Shown here: in pieces, positions 11,041 to 43,689 of the stretch | How the letters are laid out: the number at the start of each line of letters is the position of its first letter | Numbering within the stretch: the first letter of the stretch is position 1 | Source of the DNA: Syngnathus acus | Taxonomy: Eukaryota > Chordata > Actinopteri > Syngnathiformes > Syngnathidae | DNA: 64,000 nucleotides | NCBI RefSeq assembly: GCF_901709675.1 | Contig: NC_051095.1 | Span: forward strand, 20,955,956 to 21,019,955 | Direction: 5' to 3' | The notes under the pieces: generated by a model | Seen by the model: only the letters and a program-made list of their open reading frames with translations | What the model was told of the DNA's origin: nothing | Database searches by the model: none | Translations under genes and position numbers: made by a program

Positions 11041-11126
11041 CGACACGTTCAAAAGTCATGTCACATGCACAGACGAGACGTCACATGCGTAGGCAGAGCG
11101 CACCGTGACATGTTTTTGGCACAAAT
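11041..11126. repeat. Right arm of a diverged inverted repeat
   Basis: Reverse complement of 8965-9062 (gaacgtgtc, gcatgtgacgtctcgtctg, cgctctgcc). It begins just after the LINE tail at 11029. Confidence 0.7.
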
Positions 11127-11443
11127 GCAACGCCACCATTTTTTTTCCACGCACCAATTGTAGTCTTTCCTTTGGTGTTGTTTCATTCCTATGCGACCAT
11201 CAATAATTTTCCATTGAGAAATAGTCACACACAAGTCCAATTACAGTGCTATGATTCATGGAGTTTCACCACCTACTCTTGAAGACTCAGCTCTTCATTC
11301 AGAAATACTATCTCAGACACCACCGCCTCACTCACGCTCATAACCACGCGCACACACGCTCCACGTAGTTTGCCATGGTCGCTGTCCGCGGTGCTGAAAC
11401 ACTCAACCCGGCTGCTCATCGGATTGGGCAATTTGCCAGGATT

Positions 11444-11446
11444 ACC

Positions 11447-11537
<91 letters not shown>
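11444..11537. repeat. (ATCT)n microsatellite
   Basis: About 23 uninterrupted TATC/ATCT units. Confidence 0.95.
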
Positions 11538-11538
<1 letters not shown>

Positions 11539-11846
11539 ACTACATATATATGGCTAATGGTTTTTTCTCCTTTTTTTAACAATGCAGCAGTATTATGTAC
11601 AAATACAAGAGGAGTGTTTATGTTTTGTAGAACGATGGATATTTTTTTTAGAAAGGCCTACAGATGGGGGTGAGAGGTGGCAGAGACAGCAGAGCAAAAA
11701 CAATAATACACACCTATCAATAAAGGGTTCATCGTGAGTAACAACATGACAAACAAGGCTACAAACGCATAAGTCACAAAAGCGCATCATCTTGAACACA
11801 GCCCGCTCTCGCTGACCTACAGAAACTACACTTACTTTCACACACA

Positions 11847-12885
11847 CTGGGCTATATCTGACTTCATGGATGAGGAGGGAGGAATCTTGCATCATGCTGA
11901 TTTTTGGGATAGATTTAAGATTTCTTGTACTCAAAAAAAGTACAAACAAATGGTGAAAACATTCCCATTATCCCTGATTAACATGGTTAAACAAGATAAA
12001 ATGTATTCAAAGATAACTCCATGTTTAAGGCTGCTACATGTTAATGGGATTGAGTTTTGTGATGATAAATTCAACAGTTTATTAGAGGATATTTTTTGGA
12101 AAACAGTTTTTCTGGAACTTTGAAACGTGGTTATATTTTGAAAGACTTCAGCTCAGGAGATATAAAAGTGATTAGATGCAAGTATTTGAAATCTCCGGTC
12201 CCACCAAAAGCAAAGGAACTTCAATTTCAAATGTTCAATAATATTTACCCAACCAAGAAACTTTTGAAGACAACATTTAAAATGGATGTAGTGAACTGCG
12301 TTTTTTGTGAAGGTGAAATTAAAGATTTAGACCATCTTTTCTTTTGGTGTGAGTTTGTACAAAGGTTTTGGCTTGACTTTCAACAATGGGATTGTTCAAA
12401 AGGGTTGCTCTTTGTTTCTCTTACTATATCTGATGTTAAATATGGCTTTTTTCATAATGGTAAATTAGGTTACTTCATTAACACTATTATTTTGTTGGCC
12501 AAACAATACAAACACAAATGTCGCTTCTTTAAAACAAAACAAAACATTCTGCATTGGAAGAATGATCTGAACTCCTATAACAATTCGTTAAAGCTTATTA
12601 ACACCAAGAATGCTGTAAAACTGACCTCATTTATTGAAAGGCTGTCTCTGCAAGATATTTGCTCTGGCTGTATATTCTTTGTATATAAGATGGAGTTGCC
12701 CTGAAATGTGTTTTCATTTGTTTACTTTTTTCATTTTAGTTTTTGTGTGTGTGTGCTTTGGTTTGTTTGTTTAGTGTTTTTTGGTATTGGGGATGTCTTG
12801 TTTTGTTTTTGTCGGCTTGTAGTTGATGGCGTTATTATATCTAATGTGTTTGTGTTAGAATAAAAGGTTGAACTAGAAAAAAAAA
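11847..12885 (+). mobile_element. 5'-truncated L1-clade LINE with target-site duplication
   Basis: Encodes the C-terminal end of an L1-type ORF2 in two overlapping frames (11866-12123 and 12096-12704), so there is one frameshift. VPPKAKELQFQMFNNIYPT is followed by the zinc-finger-like CVFCEGEIKDLDHLFFWC, the reverse-transcriptase-associated knuckle. A 3' UTR follows, ending AATAAAAGG...GAACTAG plus poly-A. Flanks at 11834-11846 and 12886-12898 are actttcacacaca and actttcacgcaca (12 of 13 match), a retrotransposition target duplication. The element is inactive. Its 3' end lies about 140 bp before the pura start codon. Confidence 0.9.
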
Positions 12886-12898
12886 ACTTTCACGCACA

Positions 12899-13028
12899 TC
12901 CCCACCAGCCCCCTCCTTGCGGAGCGCTCTTCTCGCGATAGCGCGCCGGAGCCGTTTTGACAGGCAGTCGAGGTTGCAGCAGGCAGAGGGAGACGGTAGA
13001 AGGAAGGTAAAGCAGGGAAGGCAGCATC
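12899..13028 (+). promoter_or_regulatory. pura: pura proximal promoter / 5' UTR
   Basis: Only about 130 bp of GC-rich DNA separate the L1 target duplication from the pura ATG. It is purine-rich near the ATG (gcagagggagacggtagaag). No TATA box is seen. The transcription start may lie here or upstream of the L1. Confidence 0.5.
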
Positions 13029-13874
13029 ATGGCGGACAGAGACAGCGGCAGTGACCACGGAGGGCCTACCGCAGGCCCTGGCTCGCTGCCGCCGGGTGCG
13101 ATGGGAGCCATGTCCCGACTACAGCACGACACCGAGGAGCTCGCCTCCAAGCGGGTCGACATCCAGAACAAGCGATTCTACCTTGACGTCAAGCAGAATG
13201 TTAAAGGACGCTTCCTCAAGATAGCCGAGGTCGGCGCTGGAGGAAACAAGAGCCGCCTCACGCTCTCCATGTCGGTGGCCGTGGAGTTCCGTGATTATCT
13301 CGGTGACTTTATCGAACATTACGCCCAGCTGGGCCCGAGCAACCCCGACTTGGTGCAGGATGAGCCCCGGCGGGCGCTCAAGAGCGAATTCTTGGTGCGG
13401 GAGAATCGGAAATATTACATGGATCTGAAGGAGAACCAGAGGGGGCGGTTCCTGAGGATCCGGCAGACCGTTAATCGGGGGCCCGGACTGGGAAGCTCGC
13501 AAGGCCAGACCATCGCCCTGCCGGCACAGGGGCTCATCGAGTTCCGCGACGCTTTGGCCAAACTCATCGACGACTACGGCGTAGACGAGGAGCCGGCCGA
13601 GCTCCCGGAGGGCACCTCGCTCACGGTGGACAACAAGCGCTTCTTCTTCGACGTGGGCTCCAACAAGTACGGCGTGTTTATGCGGGTCAGCGAGGTGAAG
13701 CCCACCTACCGAAACTCCATCACGGTTCCGTGCAAAGTGTGGTCTAAATTTGGCAACACCTTCTGCAAATACGCGGAGGAGATGCGGAAGATCCAGGAGA
13801 GGAGTCGAGAGAAACGGGCCTCGGAACTGCTACCTGAGGGCCCGCACGGTGCAGATGACGGCGACGACGACTGA
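13029..13874 (+). CDS. pura: Pur-alpha, single-stranded DNA/RNA-binding protein
   Basis: A complete one-exon gene of 281 codons. Pur-alpha binds purine-rich single-stranded DNA and RNA in nucleus and cytoplasm and acts in transcription and in neuronal mRNA transport. Three PUR repeats are visible. Repeat I is about residues 38-101 ([37 protein letters not shown]). Repeat II is about 117-185 ([34 protein letters not shown]). Repeat III is about 196-262 ([20 protein letters not shown]). VNRGPG and [15 protein letters not shown] point to PURA rather than PURB. Human PURA is about 322 aa. This one lacks the N-terminal Gly-rich tract and the C-terminal Gln tract, and ends in an acidic DDGDDD. The ATG fits MADRDSGS at the human start. 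The stop lies at the beginning of a GACT repeat. Confidence 0.97.
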   Translation: MADRDSGSDHGGPTAGPGSLPPGAMGAMSRLQHDTEELASKRVDIQNKRFYLDVKQNVKGRFLKIAEVGAGGNKSRLTLSMSVAVEFRDYLGDFIEHYAQLGPSNPDLVQDEPRRALKSEFLVRENRKYYMDLKENQRGRFLRIRQTVNRGPGLGSSQGQTIALPAQGLIEFRDALAKLIDDYGVDEEPAELPEGTSLTVDNKRFFFDVGSNKYGVFMRVSEVKPTYRNSITVPCKVWSKFGNTFCKYAEEMRKIQERSREKRASELLPEGPHGADDGDDD

Positions 13875-13931
13875 CTGACTGACTGACGTACTGACTGACT
13901 GACTGACTGACGTACTGACTGACTGACTGAC
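13871..13931. repeat. (GACT)n tetranucleotide repeat overlapping the pura stop codon
   Basis: Three blocks of GACT units separated by ACGT steps begin in the TGA stop codon of pura and run about 60 bp into the 3' UTR. Confidence 0.9.
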
Positions 13932-16660
13932 TTACGACGCGAAACAAAAACTGAGAACTCATCGAGGGAATGAGACTTAACAGTGTCAAGTGACTGGAAA
14001 GAGAGATCTCCAAGGGAATCACCCCCCTCCCCCTCCACGCACACACACGAGCTCCAGAGACAAGGCAGCACCTCGGCTGTCTCCTCGCTCATTTGACTGG
14101 ATGTCACCCACTTTATCACCATGTCACAGTAAGCGCTGCTATCAAGGACTTTTAACTGTAACATTTCAACTGTTTCTTACTTGATTTCAGTGACGATGAA
14201 CAGTGTTTATATATCTCTGTCGAAAGATTTTGCACACATCAAAAGCTATTTAAAAAAAAATAAAAATACTAAAGATTTCACCAGAAACGACAACACAGCT
14301 CTATTACGTAAAAATAACAGTCCTGTCACAAATGCGTATTTGACATCAGCACAAAAAGAGTATTTATCGACTATATCCCTAATGTATAGTTTAATATAAA
14401 GGTACGCAGACTGAATATGGAAGCGCTCTACAGGTGTGAGACCTGCAGAATAGCAAAAACCTGTCTGCATGCTTCTAGGCTCATGGTAAGAGCAGAGGTT
14501 TGGTGAACTAAGCTCCTCTTTAATTTGACCTACAAATGCACAACTAAAGCATTACTATTATGCTGAGAAAATAAAAAATTGCAGCCCTTATGCACTTCAA
14601 GGAATGACATAAGTCTATCTCCGTGCTGTCATAAGGATCCCACAGACCTTCCTGCACCATGTCCATCGAAACTTCAGTGACAAAAGTGCTAACTTAGATG
14701 TAATAATTATGATTTTGTGAATCAGCTGTAAAAAGAAAAGTCCTTATTGAGATACCCACGTTTTCTGTGGGATTTGGTTGTTGTTGCTTTTATCCTCCCG
14801 AGGGGTGGGGTGGTGGTGGTGGGGGGGGGGGCGGCTAAATTTGGGTGTGTGCAAAAGGTTAATATTAAGGGAGGGGAAAAGACACGCCTGCGCAGTGCAG
14901 GCATCCTCTCTGACATCATTACAACCCGTGCCTTATACACTCCACTCGTTTACTTGTCCTCGCGTGGATGGTCCGTGAATTCTATCAACTTTCATTTAGG
15001 AGCGTTGTTACGTAGGCAGATATATTCTCCATACTGACCAGGGCTACCGGATCCACGGGTGCATGGATCAGGGGCTCTGACACCGACGGGAAGGTGTTCT
15101 GCTGCAGAGAGTCTGGGGAGGCCTTGCGGGGTGATGAGCGCCCTGGTTGCCAACTGGCCGTGCGGCTTCTCACTCCTCGGAATGCTTCAGTGTTCTTGAG
15201 ATGTTGTCGGCAGCCTTGCGCAAAGCAGGATGGCAGTGAAGGAAACAGAAATCTACAAAGGCTCGACGAGATGATTTGTCAGAGTGGAGTGGTGACAAAA
15301 GCTGTTAAAGAACCAGGCGAGGCGTCCTTGCACCTTTTATCAGTGCAGGGCCGAGGCAGTATATCTCACTATGGTGCTATAGCCCCTCCATTGCTCCTTA
15401 GCTCACTTTATGTATATGTCATTGTTCCTTTGATTGCTCTTCATTTCATTCTTCCTATCGCTTTGTCTTGTCCAAAATCGTCTCATGTTTCTCCCTCCCT
15501 GACGGAGGCAGAGCAATTTACGAGAGAGGGACATTTCTTGTTAGTGTGCAATATTACATGCATGCCGATCATGGCGTAGTGTCACGTGTATGGACTTTTA
15601 CAAGATGACAATAATAAATAGGTATATGATCATTTGAAAGCATGGCAATGTGCTGACTTAACAACGTGATGTTTTTTTTCCCCTCCTCAGCTACGTAGTT
15701 CTTTAAAACTGGGATCAGTGTGTTGGGTTTGCTAGCCCACTACAAACAACTCTCCTTTCCTTTATTCTGCCGCATACACACACAACGTGGACAGCCCCTC
15801 TGCCATGGCTTGCACTCACTTTGGGGTCCCCCCCCCCCAAACACCCCCTCCACACACACATACCCCACCCCACCCACCCCCGGCTGAGGCCTCATATTGC
15901 TTTTGGAGTGTTTTGGAGGCCTCTACTGTATTTCCAACAAGGCCTCCTCACATTAGAATCCAGGAGTGTGCTTGGAGGCTGAGCATGACCTCTTTCTCAC
16001 CTGAGACCACGGAAGACATACAAATTCAGATTTGTCCCACGGTTTCACTTGAGTTGGGCTTTTAGGTCACTAACAAGCTAAACGTCGAGTGCTTGAAAAG
16101 TACTTTAATCATTCTGTAGGAAAAGTAGAGATATTGTCTCTTGGACACTTGGTGAAAAGCCTAAAATCGGGCACTGCACTTTAAAGGCTTAGCAACACCA
16201 ACGGAATGACAGAATTGTGTCTTGAACAGAAATGTATTCCTCACATTTGCCCATGATGTGGATGAACTAATATTCACCAAACAAACATTTATGGTGTCTA
16301 GTCAAGTTGTGTTCCAAAACAATTTCTGTGAATGTTTGTATGGCCAAATATGAGGAGTCCAAGGCCACTTGTCAATGAAACTCACACGTTCCGTGTTTTT
16401 ACCAAGGACGAACGTCGGCTTACAGCATCCAAGCGACTTTGGATTGACAGTATGGTCTTGGTTGTTAGCTGATTTGTTAGCATTATGTTTTGTTTTTTTC
16501 ATGCAGCAGTAGTCATCATAGACGCCCCATTAATTGTGTCCAATGACAAAAATGTTTCCGAATGTCATGTACACGGTTTGCCAATTAAAAACACAATGAA
16601 TGCTCATAGGAATTTTACATGATCATGCATCAAAGCCAGTCTTTTAAGAAACCCTTAAAG

Positions 16661-17002
16661 CAGGGATTGTCAATCGGTGGTCCGCGGCCCTCTAGCGGTC
16701 CGTGACGGTATTGCAGGTGGTCCGCAAAATTAGAAATGGAAAATAATTGTAACATTTTTAAAAATAAAACTGATTTCTTATTTAGATTTGATTTATTTTT
16801 CAGCTAATTTTGTGAATCACGTACCCATCCAAATTATGTCAAATGTAGCTCACAATCCCAAAATAGGCATACAGATAAATAGCCTAGATAGGTCTATCCT
16901 CCTTCGGTGCAAAATAAAGTAATACTCCGCCAAAGCAGTGATCCCTGAGTTGCTTCTTGGGTATAATGTGGTCCCTTGGACAAAGCCAGTTGAAAATCCC
17001 TG
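16661..17002. mobile_element. hAT-type MITE with perfect 8-bp target duplication
   Basis: The left end is cagggattgtcaatcggtgg and the right end, reverse complemented, is cagggattttcaactggct. The 8-bp flank ccttaaag is present on both sides (16653-16660 and 17003-17010). It is 342 bp long with no coding capacity. Confidence 0.85.
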
Positions 17003-17487
17003 CCTTAAAGTCAACTGGCTATCACTGTTAGTGTGTTGAGGTGACCACGCATGCATGACATCAGATGGCAACTGTCCATGAAATTTGGGTGATAATCGTT
17101 TTACCAAACTGGACAACAAACAGATCTTCTACTTGGTGTTACCATCCAAATTTTGGTGTCACTTATTGGTCATCCAGAGTTCTTGGTTAACCACACAAAC
17201 AATGGCCGCCTCCGGTCACATGACTCGATGCTAACCACCCACGGAGCTCATCTTCTGGTTGCACTCACACCAACTGTCAGGTATATTATTGACAGACTGT
17301 ACAGGCTACTGTTGTGTTATAGAGGTTCTGAAGGGGAGTGGAGCCCAGATTCTGCGGTATGTGTGTGAGAGGGGGGTTTTCAATGCACAATGAACATATC
17401 CCATGTCACCGTTTAGTCTGAAGCCCTTTACCATCCCGTATGTGATATGTTGTACTTTTCAAAAATATTTTATCTGTGCCGTGTGTA

Positions 17488-17710
<223 letters not shown>

Positions 17711-18385
17711 AAATATATATATGTTTGTTATATATGATGCGCCTCCTTTCGGAAAAAGTAAACAGGAAAAACATGTTGCGTTTTTCTTTTGCTTTGTATA
17801 TTTATACTTACAGAAAGCATTGAATAAAAATGGATACCTACTTGCACTTTAGATATATTAAGAAGAATACAAATCTGCATATTATTTTTGATAGGGATCT
17901 AATTAAAAGATTATAAACTATAGGCTTTGTGACTTGCTGGACAGAGATGTATTGAGTTCTACTTATTGAAGTATATTTTGTCTGTGTCAGAAAGTTTACT
18001 GAAGTAATTTGCATGATAATGATGATAGTGCTATACACCAATATTGTTCTTTTTTTAAGTTGGTAAAAATGTCTGAAAACTGTGATAACGACCCTCTTGT
18101 ATGTTAAAGCTCTCATTGTCCCTTCTCGAGTATTTCCTGTCAAAAAAAAAAAGGCCTTTCCTGACTACATGAAGATGGTGCTTATACTTTGACATCAAGC
18201 TCATCCTGTACATCTCAACATCATCATGACTCGTGTCCTTACACTCCATTCACCACCTTATTAAATTTCTGTTGATAGCAAAAATGATAAAAAAAAAGAA
18301 AAAAGAAAAGGTGTGCTGTTTTGTACAGTGCTGTTTATTTTTAATGTTTGGGGGAGTCTTGTTGTCTGAAAATGATTAATCATGC

Positions 18386-18391
18386 AATAAA
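18386..18391 (+). terminator. pura: Candidate polyadenylation signal of pura
   Basis: AATAAA followed within 30 bp by a TG-rich stretch (ccatgtgtccctg). It is the best-placed plus-strand signal downstream of pura. Other A-rich candidates exist (near 17822), so this is tentative. Confidence 0.4.
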
Positions 18392-18717
18392 AGCTCATTC
18401 CATGTGTCCCTGCTCACCTGTATCAACACTACATTTATTGATGTTAAAGGTTATTACTTATTTCATTTTTATACAGTTACAGCACTAGTATTTTTTTTCC
18501 CATTCAAACAATGTGATACTCTATATATTAGAAAGTAACATACCGAAAGGGATGATACGTACCCACTTTTATCCAAGATATAAGCATAACATTTTTAAAC
18601 TATGTCACTTGTACTACATAACTGTTTATGAGTTAATATTGGGACATATCAGGTAATACATGTATGTATGATTACAAAGAGACAAATGAGTAGGCCCCTT
18701 CTATATGAAGGTCTACT

Positions 18718-18776
18718 ATATATATACATATATATAGTATATATATATATGTATATATATATATATACTATATATA
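18718..18776. repeat. TA-rich palindromic microsatellite
   Basis: Alternating TATA/CATA sequence with internal tatatagtatata steps, self-complementary over most of its length. Confidence 0.85.
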
Positions 18777-18814
18777 AACACTTTATTTTTATTTTCTTTA
18801 CAAGGATATTATGG

Positions 18815-18912
18815 ATGCGGTTGACTGACCAGTCCAAGATGTCGCCCGCCCAAACTCAGCTTGGATAGGCTCCAATTTACCAGCCACCCTCAGCAGTTTA
18901 GAAAATGGACGG
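18815..18912 (+). mobile_element. V-SINE 3' fragment, degenerate
   Basis: Reads gcttggataggctccaattt and then ttagaaaatggacgg, the 3' half of the V-SINE body. Confidence 0.5.
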
Positions 18913-20720
18913 CCTAATAGTACATGGAAGGACTCTAGAGGGAAAATGTGTAGGATGTTTTAAATTAATTCAGATTACCCAGGTCTACTCAACGTAACGG
19001 AATTTTAATCCTTAAAAAATCTGACTTTAGTGTGAACTATAGTAATCCATCCATTTTCTATTATCAGTTTTTCTAATTATTTGTTCTTTTTTTTATTTTT
19101 TGGTCCTTTGTAATAAGTAAAGATTTCTTCCCAATGCAAACTTAAGCTATTATAGCAGTACGCTAAAAAGAAGCTACTGAATGAGCAACGCTTATAATAC
19201 GGGCTTCTTATTTCTTTCAAAATTATCTTCTCCCAATAACTATATAATTGTTTTGTTGTATTATGAAATTAGCATTCTAACCACTTCCTGCTAGTCAGGT
19301 CCATACTGCGATGCACTTTGTACACGTGAGGACATGTTTGCTAAATTCTTCTTAAGGGGGGGAGGTCTCTTTCCAGTGTTTGGATTATGAAATGAGAAAT
19401 AATTGTATTCTTCTAAAATGCCTTTAATATAGAGTACAAAGAAATATGTACAGTACATCAGTGATGTCATTGGCACCCAAACTGCAGAACACTGTTTTGG
19501 TGCCAATATTAGTAAATCACGACTACTATCTTCTCTATAAAACCTTATTTTATGAAGCACAGACTAAATATTCAGTAAATGTCTTTTACACTGTATGAAC
19601 ATCAGGGGAGCAGTTCAAATATACAAACTAAGCAAAATGACAGGTCTAACGCTGACATCAAAGTGCTGAAGTTGCCATTTTTTAAATTAACATAACAATG
19701 TAACAACAATCAACAAAGACTTTGTCACAGTCCTATTTTACAGCACAGGCCTACCCTAACATTGGGAACATCGATTAGCACGACAGCCAAACTGACTACA
19801 AGGGCATGTCTGCGTTAAAAAACAAAAAAGTTGTTTATCCCGATACAATACACCCTTCCACTTTAAGCTGGGATTCCAACTTTCCAGTGAAGTCCCTAAA
19901 TGAATTTCCAACCTGTCCATTTAGCAAGAGGAGAGTGGGACACCATAGCAAAGATGTGAAAGCTCATGAGGACATGGAAAAGCTCTGGCAAAAAGTCAAC
20001 AAGTGCCTCATTGAGGTGCTCTAAGCTCTACAGTTGTGTCATAAGCAAATTACTTCAAACATGTTTGTGCATTTGTGTGGGATCAATAAGGTGCTCACAA
20101 ACATTGGTACCGTCACCACTCACTCTAGCCACCAATGTCCTCCTCATATTATGCAAGCTCCAAGAGAAGTAGCCTTAATGTGATATTCTGGTGGACGTCT
20201 GCTTTGCCTTACTGAGAAAACCTAACCGTTCGCTTCTTAGAAAACAAATTTTGTGTGACCCATGTGGAGGATGTTTTGATGGATATTCCGCTGGTGGATT
20301 TGTTTTCCAGCCACTCTTCGGACACTTTGGTGTTTGTGCGCCAAATTGGAACAGTCCCGCTGCTACACTTGTACACATGGGTAAAGGGCATCAAAAACAA
20401 GATTTCATTAAAAAAAAGAAAATCACAAGACTGAAAGATTTGGATAGTTTCTAAACAAGTGCCATCTCACAAGGATGATTTGTGCTGATTACTGTCTCAT
20501 TTGCAAAATGACTGCTTGATTTTGTTTTCCTACCTAAAATGCCCGAAAGCACAAATACTTCTTAGAGCGAATGACTCTGCTACATTAACGTCTTGTAAGC
20601 ATTTTATAGGCAAAGTTAACCCATTGTTTTTACAATAATATGCCGTATGTGCCCCCACTTGTCTAAACAGATATTTCATTAATATTGCGTCGGTGGGATG
20701 TGAGATATGTATCAAAATTC

Positions 20721-20940
20721 ACCCGTTTTTATCCGCCTCAGGGGGTGGCCATTTTGCCACTTAACTCGACTTAAAATGACATCACAGTTGCCAGTTCTCA
20801 GGTGCCACCTTATCATAGCTCATCGGTTTTCTGAAGCTGAGCAGTGATTGGTTGCAACCTGAGACCTGAGCATCTGTGATGTCATTAGAAGTTAACAGCA
20901 AGTGGCAAAATGGCCGCCCACTGAGATGGATAAAATAGGT
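20721..20940. mobile_element. Palindromic MITE with about 80-bp inverted arms
   Basis: The left arm contains ttatccgcctcag, ggtggccattttgccacttaa and aatgacatcacag. The right arm is its near reverse complement (ctgtgatgtcatt, aagtggcaaaatggccgccc, ctgagatggataaaa). There is no coding capacity and the superfamily is not assigned. Confidence 0.8.
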
Positions 20941-22438
20941 AATTAATTTATATTCCACAAGCAAAACATTCATCAGAACATTGTGTTTCAATTAGTTGGG
21001 CTGCACAGAACATATTATTACAAAGAAATTTGGGGGGTTGACTCAGCCTTTAAAAAATATTATAAGGATGAGAATGTATACCTTTGTACACTGGTATGAA
21101 TAAAGTGTATATTTTCAGCTTTAATTTAAGAAGAGGTGAGGGGAAAAGCAGAACAGCAATAGTCACGAATACTCTGGAGAAGATAATCAAAATCTAAAAT
21201 CAATAAATATTGTCCTGAAATGAAAATACTACTTTACTAGTAATGTTGAGCCATTGACAATTGAATTATTCTGACCATAATTCTTGAATGATAAATATTC
21301 TTTAGAGAAACCCCTTAAATTAAATCTAAAAGTTTACACTTCAATCACAATAATTTCAAATCAATTTCAGTGGTATGTAAAAAAACAAAAATCCTGTCAA
21401 AATACTACTGGACCTAATTGAACTCGGAAGTGTTGCCACTGATATTTTAGGGGTCATTTCTAATTCTTTTGACACTTCCCTCCCAACTATTATCAGTGCA
21501 GTCTTTCAAGACAAGAAAGCGATGAACGTCACATAGTGCTTTAATTCAGTCGCATGCTGATTTCCTCTGAAACGCTCGGAAGAAAAATAATATTTAAATA
21601 TGTATCACTACTTAGGGGTAACGGCGGCTTAGAAATCACAGAGCGAGACATTTAGCAAGAGTCGGGTCTGTTTCAAGTCCTTTTTGATTCAAGTTCTCGT
21701 TGATGGTGTGCTCACTAGCTGGTGTCAAGGTGCCGTGAGTAAGGCACTCAACTCCGAGCTCCTCCGGCAAACAGTTCCATGAGGGCGTTGCTCTCTACGG
21801 GTGTGCAAGGAGACGGTTGTAAAAAGAGCGTGTTGACTCGCTGCAATAAAGAATTTCTGAAAAAATTAAATAAATAAATAAATATGTTTGACTTGGGAGG
21901 ATCCTTCTGAGTATTTTTTTTTCTGTAACAGATTTGTAGTGTCACCTTTGCAAACCACACTCCACCCCAAAATGTAGGTCCAAAGGTGAGTGTGAAATGC
22001 AAAGGCCAAAATGCTACAGTAGTACCATTTCCACTTTCTCTATGTCAGCCGCTGCCTGCAGGGACACCAGACAGAGGGAACCAGACGTGCTTGAACGTCA
22101 TTTGTGTCGTTGTCTGGCCTCATTCTCTCTGCTCTAAGGTAAACCCATATTTCAACAAAAGACAAACCGCATCACGCCTGCCTTCAAAAATAATACTGAC
22201 GATGTAATAAATAGAGATCACTGTTGTGATCATTTTCAATGTGCAACAGTACTGAGGTCGACGGAGGGTCTTCTATTGCTCAAGGAAACTTGATCACCGG
22301 GGGTTGATAAATTCTCGGAAGGATTTTGATTTCATAAAGACGATAATCTGGCAACCCAATTACATGTTACATGACGCTGGTTTTGGCTTTGAGGGAGGTC
22401 ATTTTTAGGGCAGTGGTCTTTGTGGTCCACTTCCCTCC

Positions 22439-42624
<20,186 letters not shown>

Positions 42625-43689
42625 GTTGCTCTTTACGTCAGGGTGCAGTTGTCCACTCTGGTCAGGGAGGAGGACCAGAGCGTCAGATTGGAAACTGGGC
42701 AGGATGCTCTGAAAGCACAGTGAGAGAAGTCTGTTAAAAAAGCAGACGGCACACCTGAGAAATGGTTGGTACTTGGTCATTGATTTTTTTTTTCACTGTC
42801 AGTTAAAAGCCACACGGAGGGGGTGGTTCCAAGCATTCCTGTTCAGCTGTCACTCGTGATTCCACGCCCCGCTCAGCTAGTGCCACGCCACCCACGGCAG
42901 ATTCGGGTCAAAAGTGTGAAACTCAAAAAAACAAGATTTGAACCTGATAAAAGAGATGTGAATCTGAAACTATAAAACATGCAACTGAAAAAAAAAAGTC
43001 AAAATCAATGCGTGAACATCTTCTCATCTACCGTTAGACTTGGATGATAAAATGCCAAATCAAATGAAGATAAAACTTGGTTTGAGATTACAACTTCTGA
43101 CAACACGCATTAAATACAATTTGCTCAAATATGATATTATTTGTTGAATATACTATTTTAGAAATGTTCACACATTACAACAGGTTTTTGATAAACGTGG
43201 ACGTCCTTTTATGGCTCTCTAAACTACTGATCCATTCTTGCATAATTATATTGGGCAACTAATTATTTTATATTTTCACTATGCTTGTTTTGTTATTGTT
43301 CTGAAACAAAATACAGTGGAACTCGGGAAGTCAACCGCCTCTATATTCAACATATGTTGTTGTTGATGTCGTTTTTTTTCTCTTCAATACACTACTAGAG
43401 TGGAGTTGAAACAAAAGGGACCTTTCAAATGTTGGTTTCAAAAATTTTTACAAAAATGTAGTGTTGCCTTTTCCTATTTGCAAACTGAACCCATTATATG
43501 AAGAAGTGATGAGAAAATTGTGGACAAAGAAAATTATTATTCATAGTGTAGAATGACAATTTCTGGTCACATTCAGCCAAATGCCAAAAACAGATTTGAT
43601 TTTTATTTTGAACATAAAGAAGTACAATAGTCTTCAAAAGCCAAGTCTGTCAACTGATCTTAGAGGAGCCAAGCCAATGGACCATGTTG

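Larger units (their letters stand above)
18392..22438. other. Intergenic and psd2 3' UTR region between convergent pura and psd2
   Basis: No coding gene is supported. It contains the repeats listed for 18718-18912 and 20721-20940. The part nearest 22438 should be psd2 3' UTR, but I found no clear AATAAA on the minus strand close to the stop. Confidence 0.5.

Noticed and set aside
13706-14164. 152-codon minus-strand frame with SVSQSVRQ repeats
   Set aside because: Antisense of pura and of the GACT repeat.
15094-15579. 161-codon plus-strand frame with a hydrophobic stretch (YVYVIVPLIALHFILPI)
   Set aside because: There is no ATG at its start, no recognisable domain and no splice context, and it lies within the probable pura 3' UTR. 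Chance is the simpler reading.
21986-22207. 73-codon frame containing GNQTCLNVICVV, considered as IGIP (CGNQANVLC)
   Set aside because: Only a few residues match, the spacing differs and the tail of IGIP is absent. No IGIP-like peptide was found elsewhere between pura and psd2.
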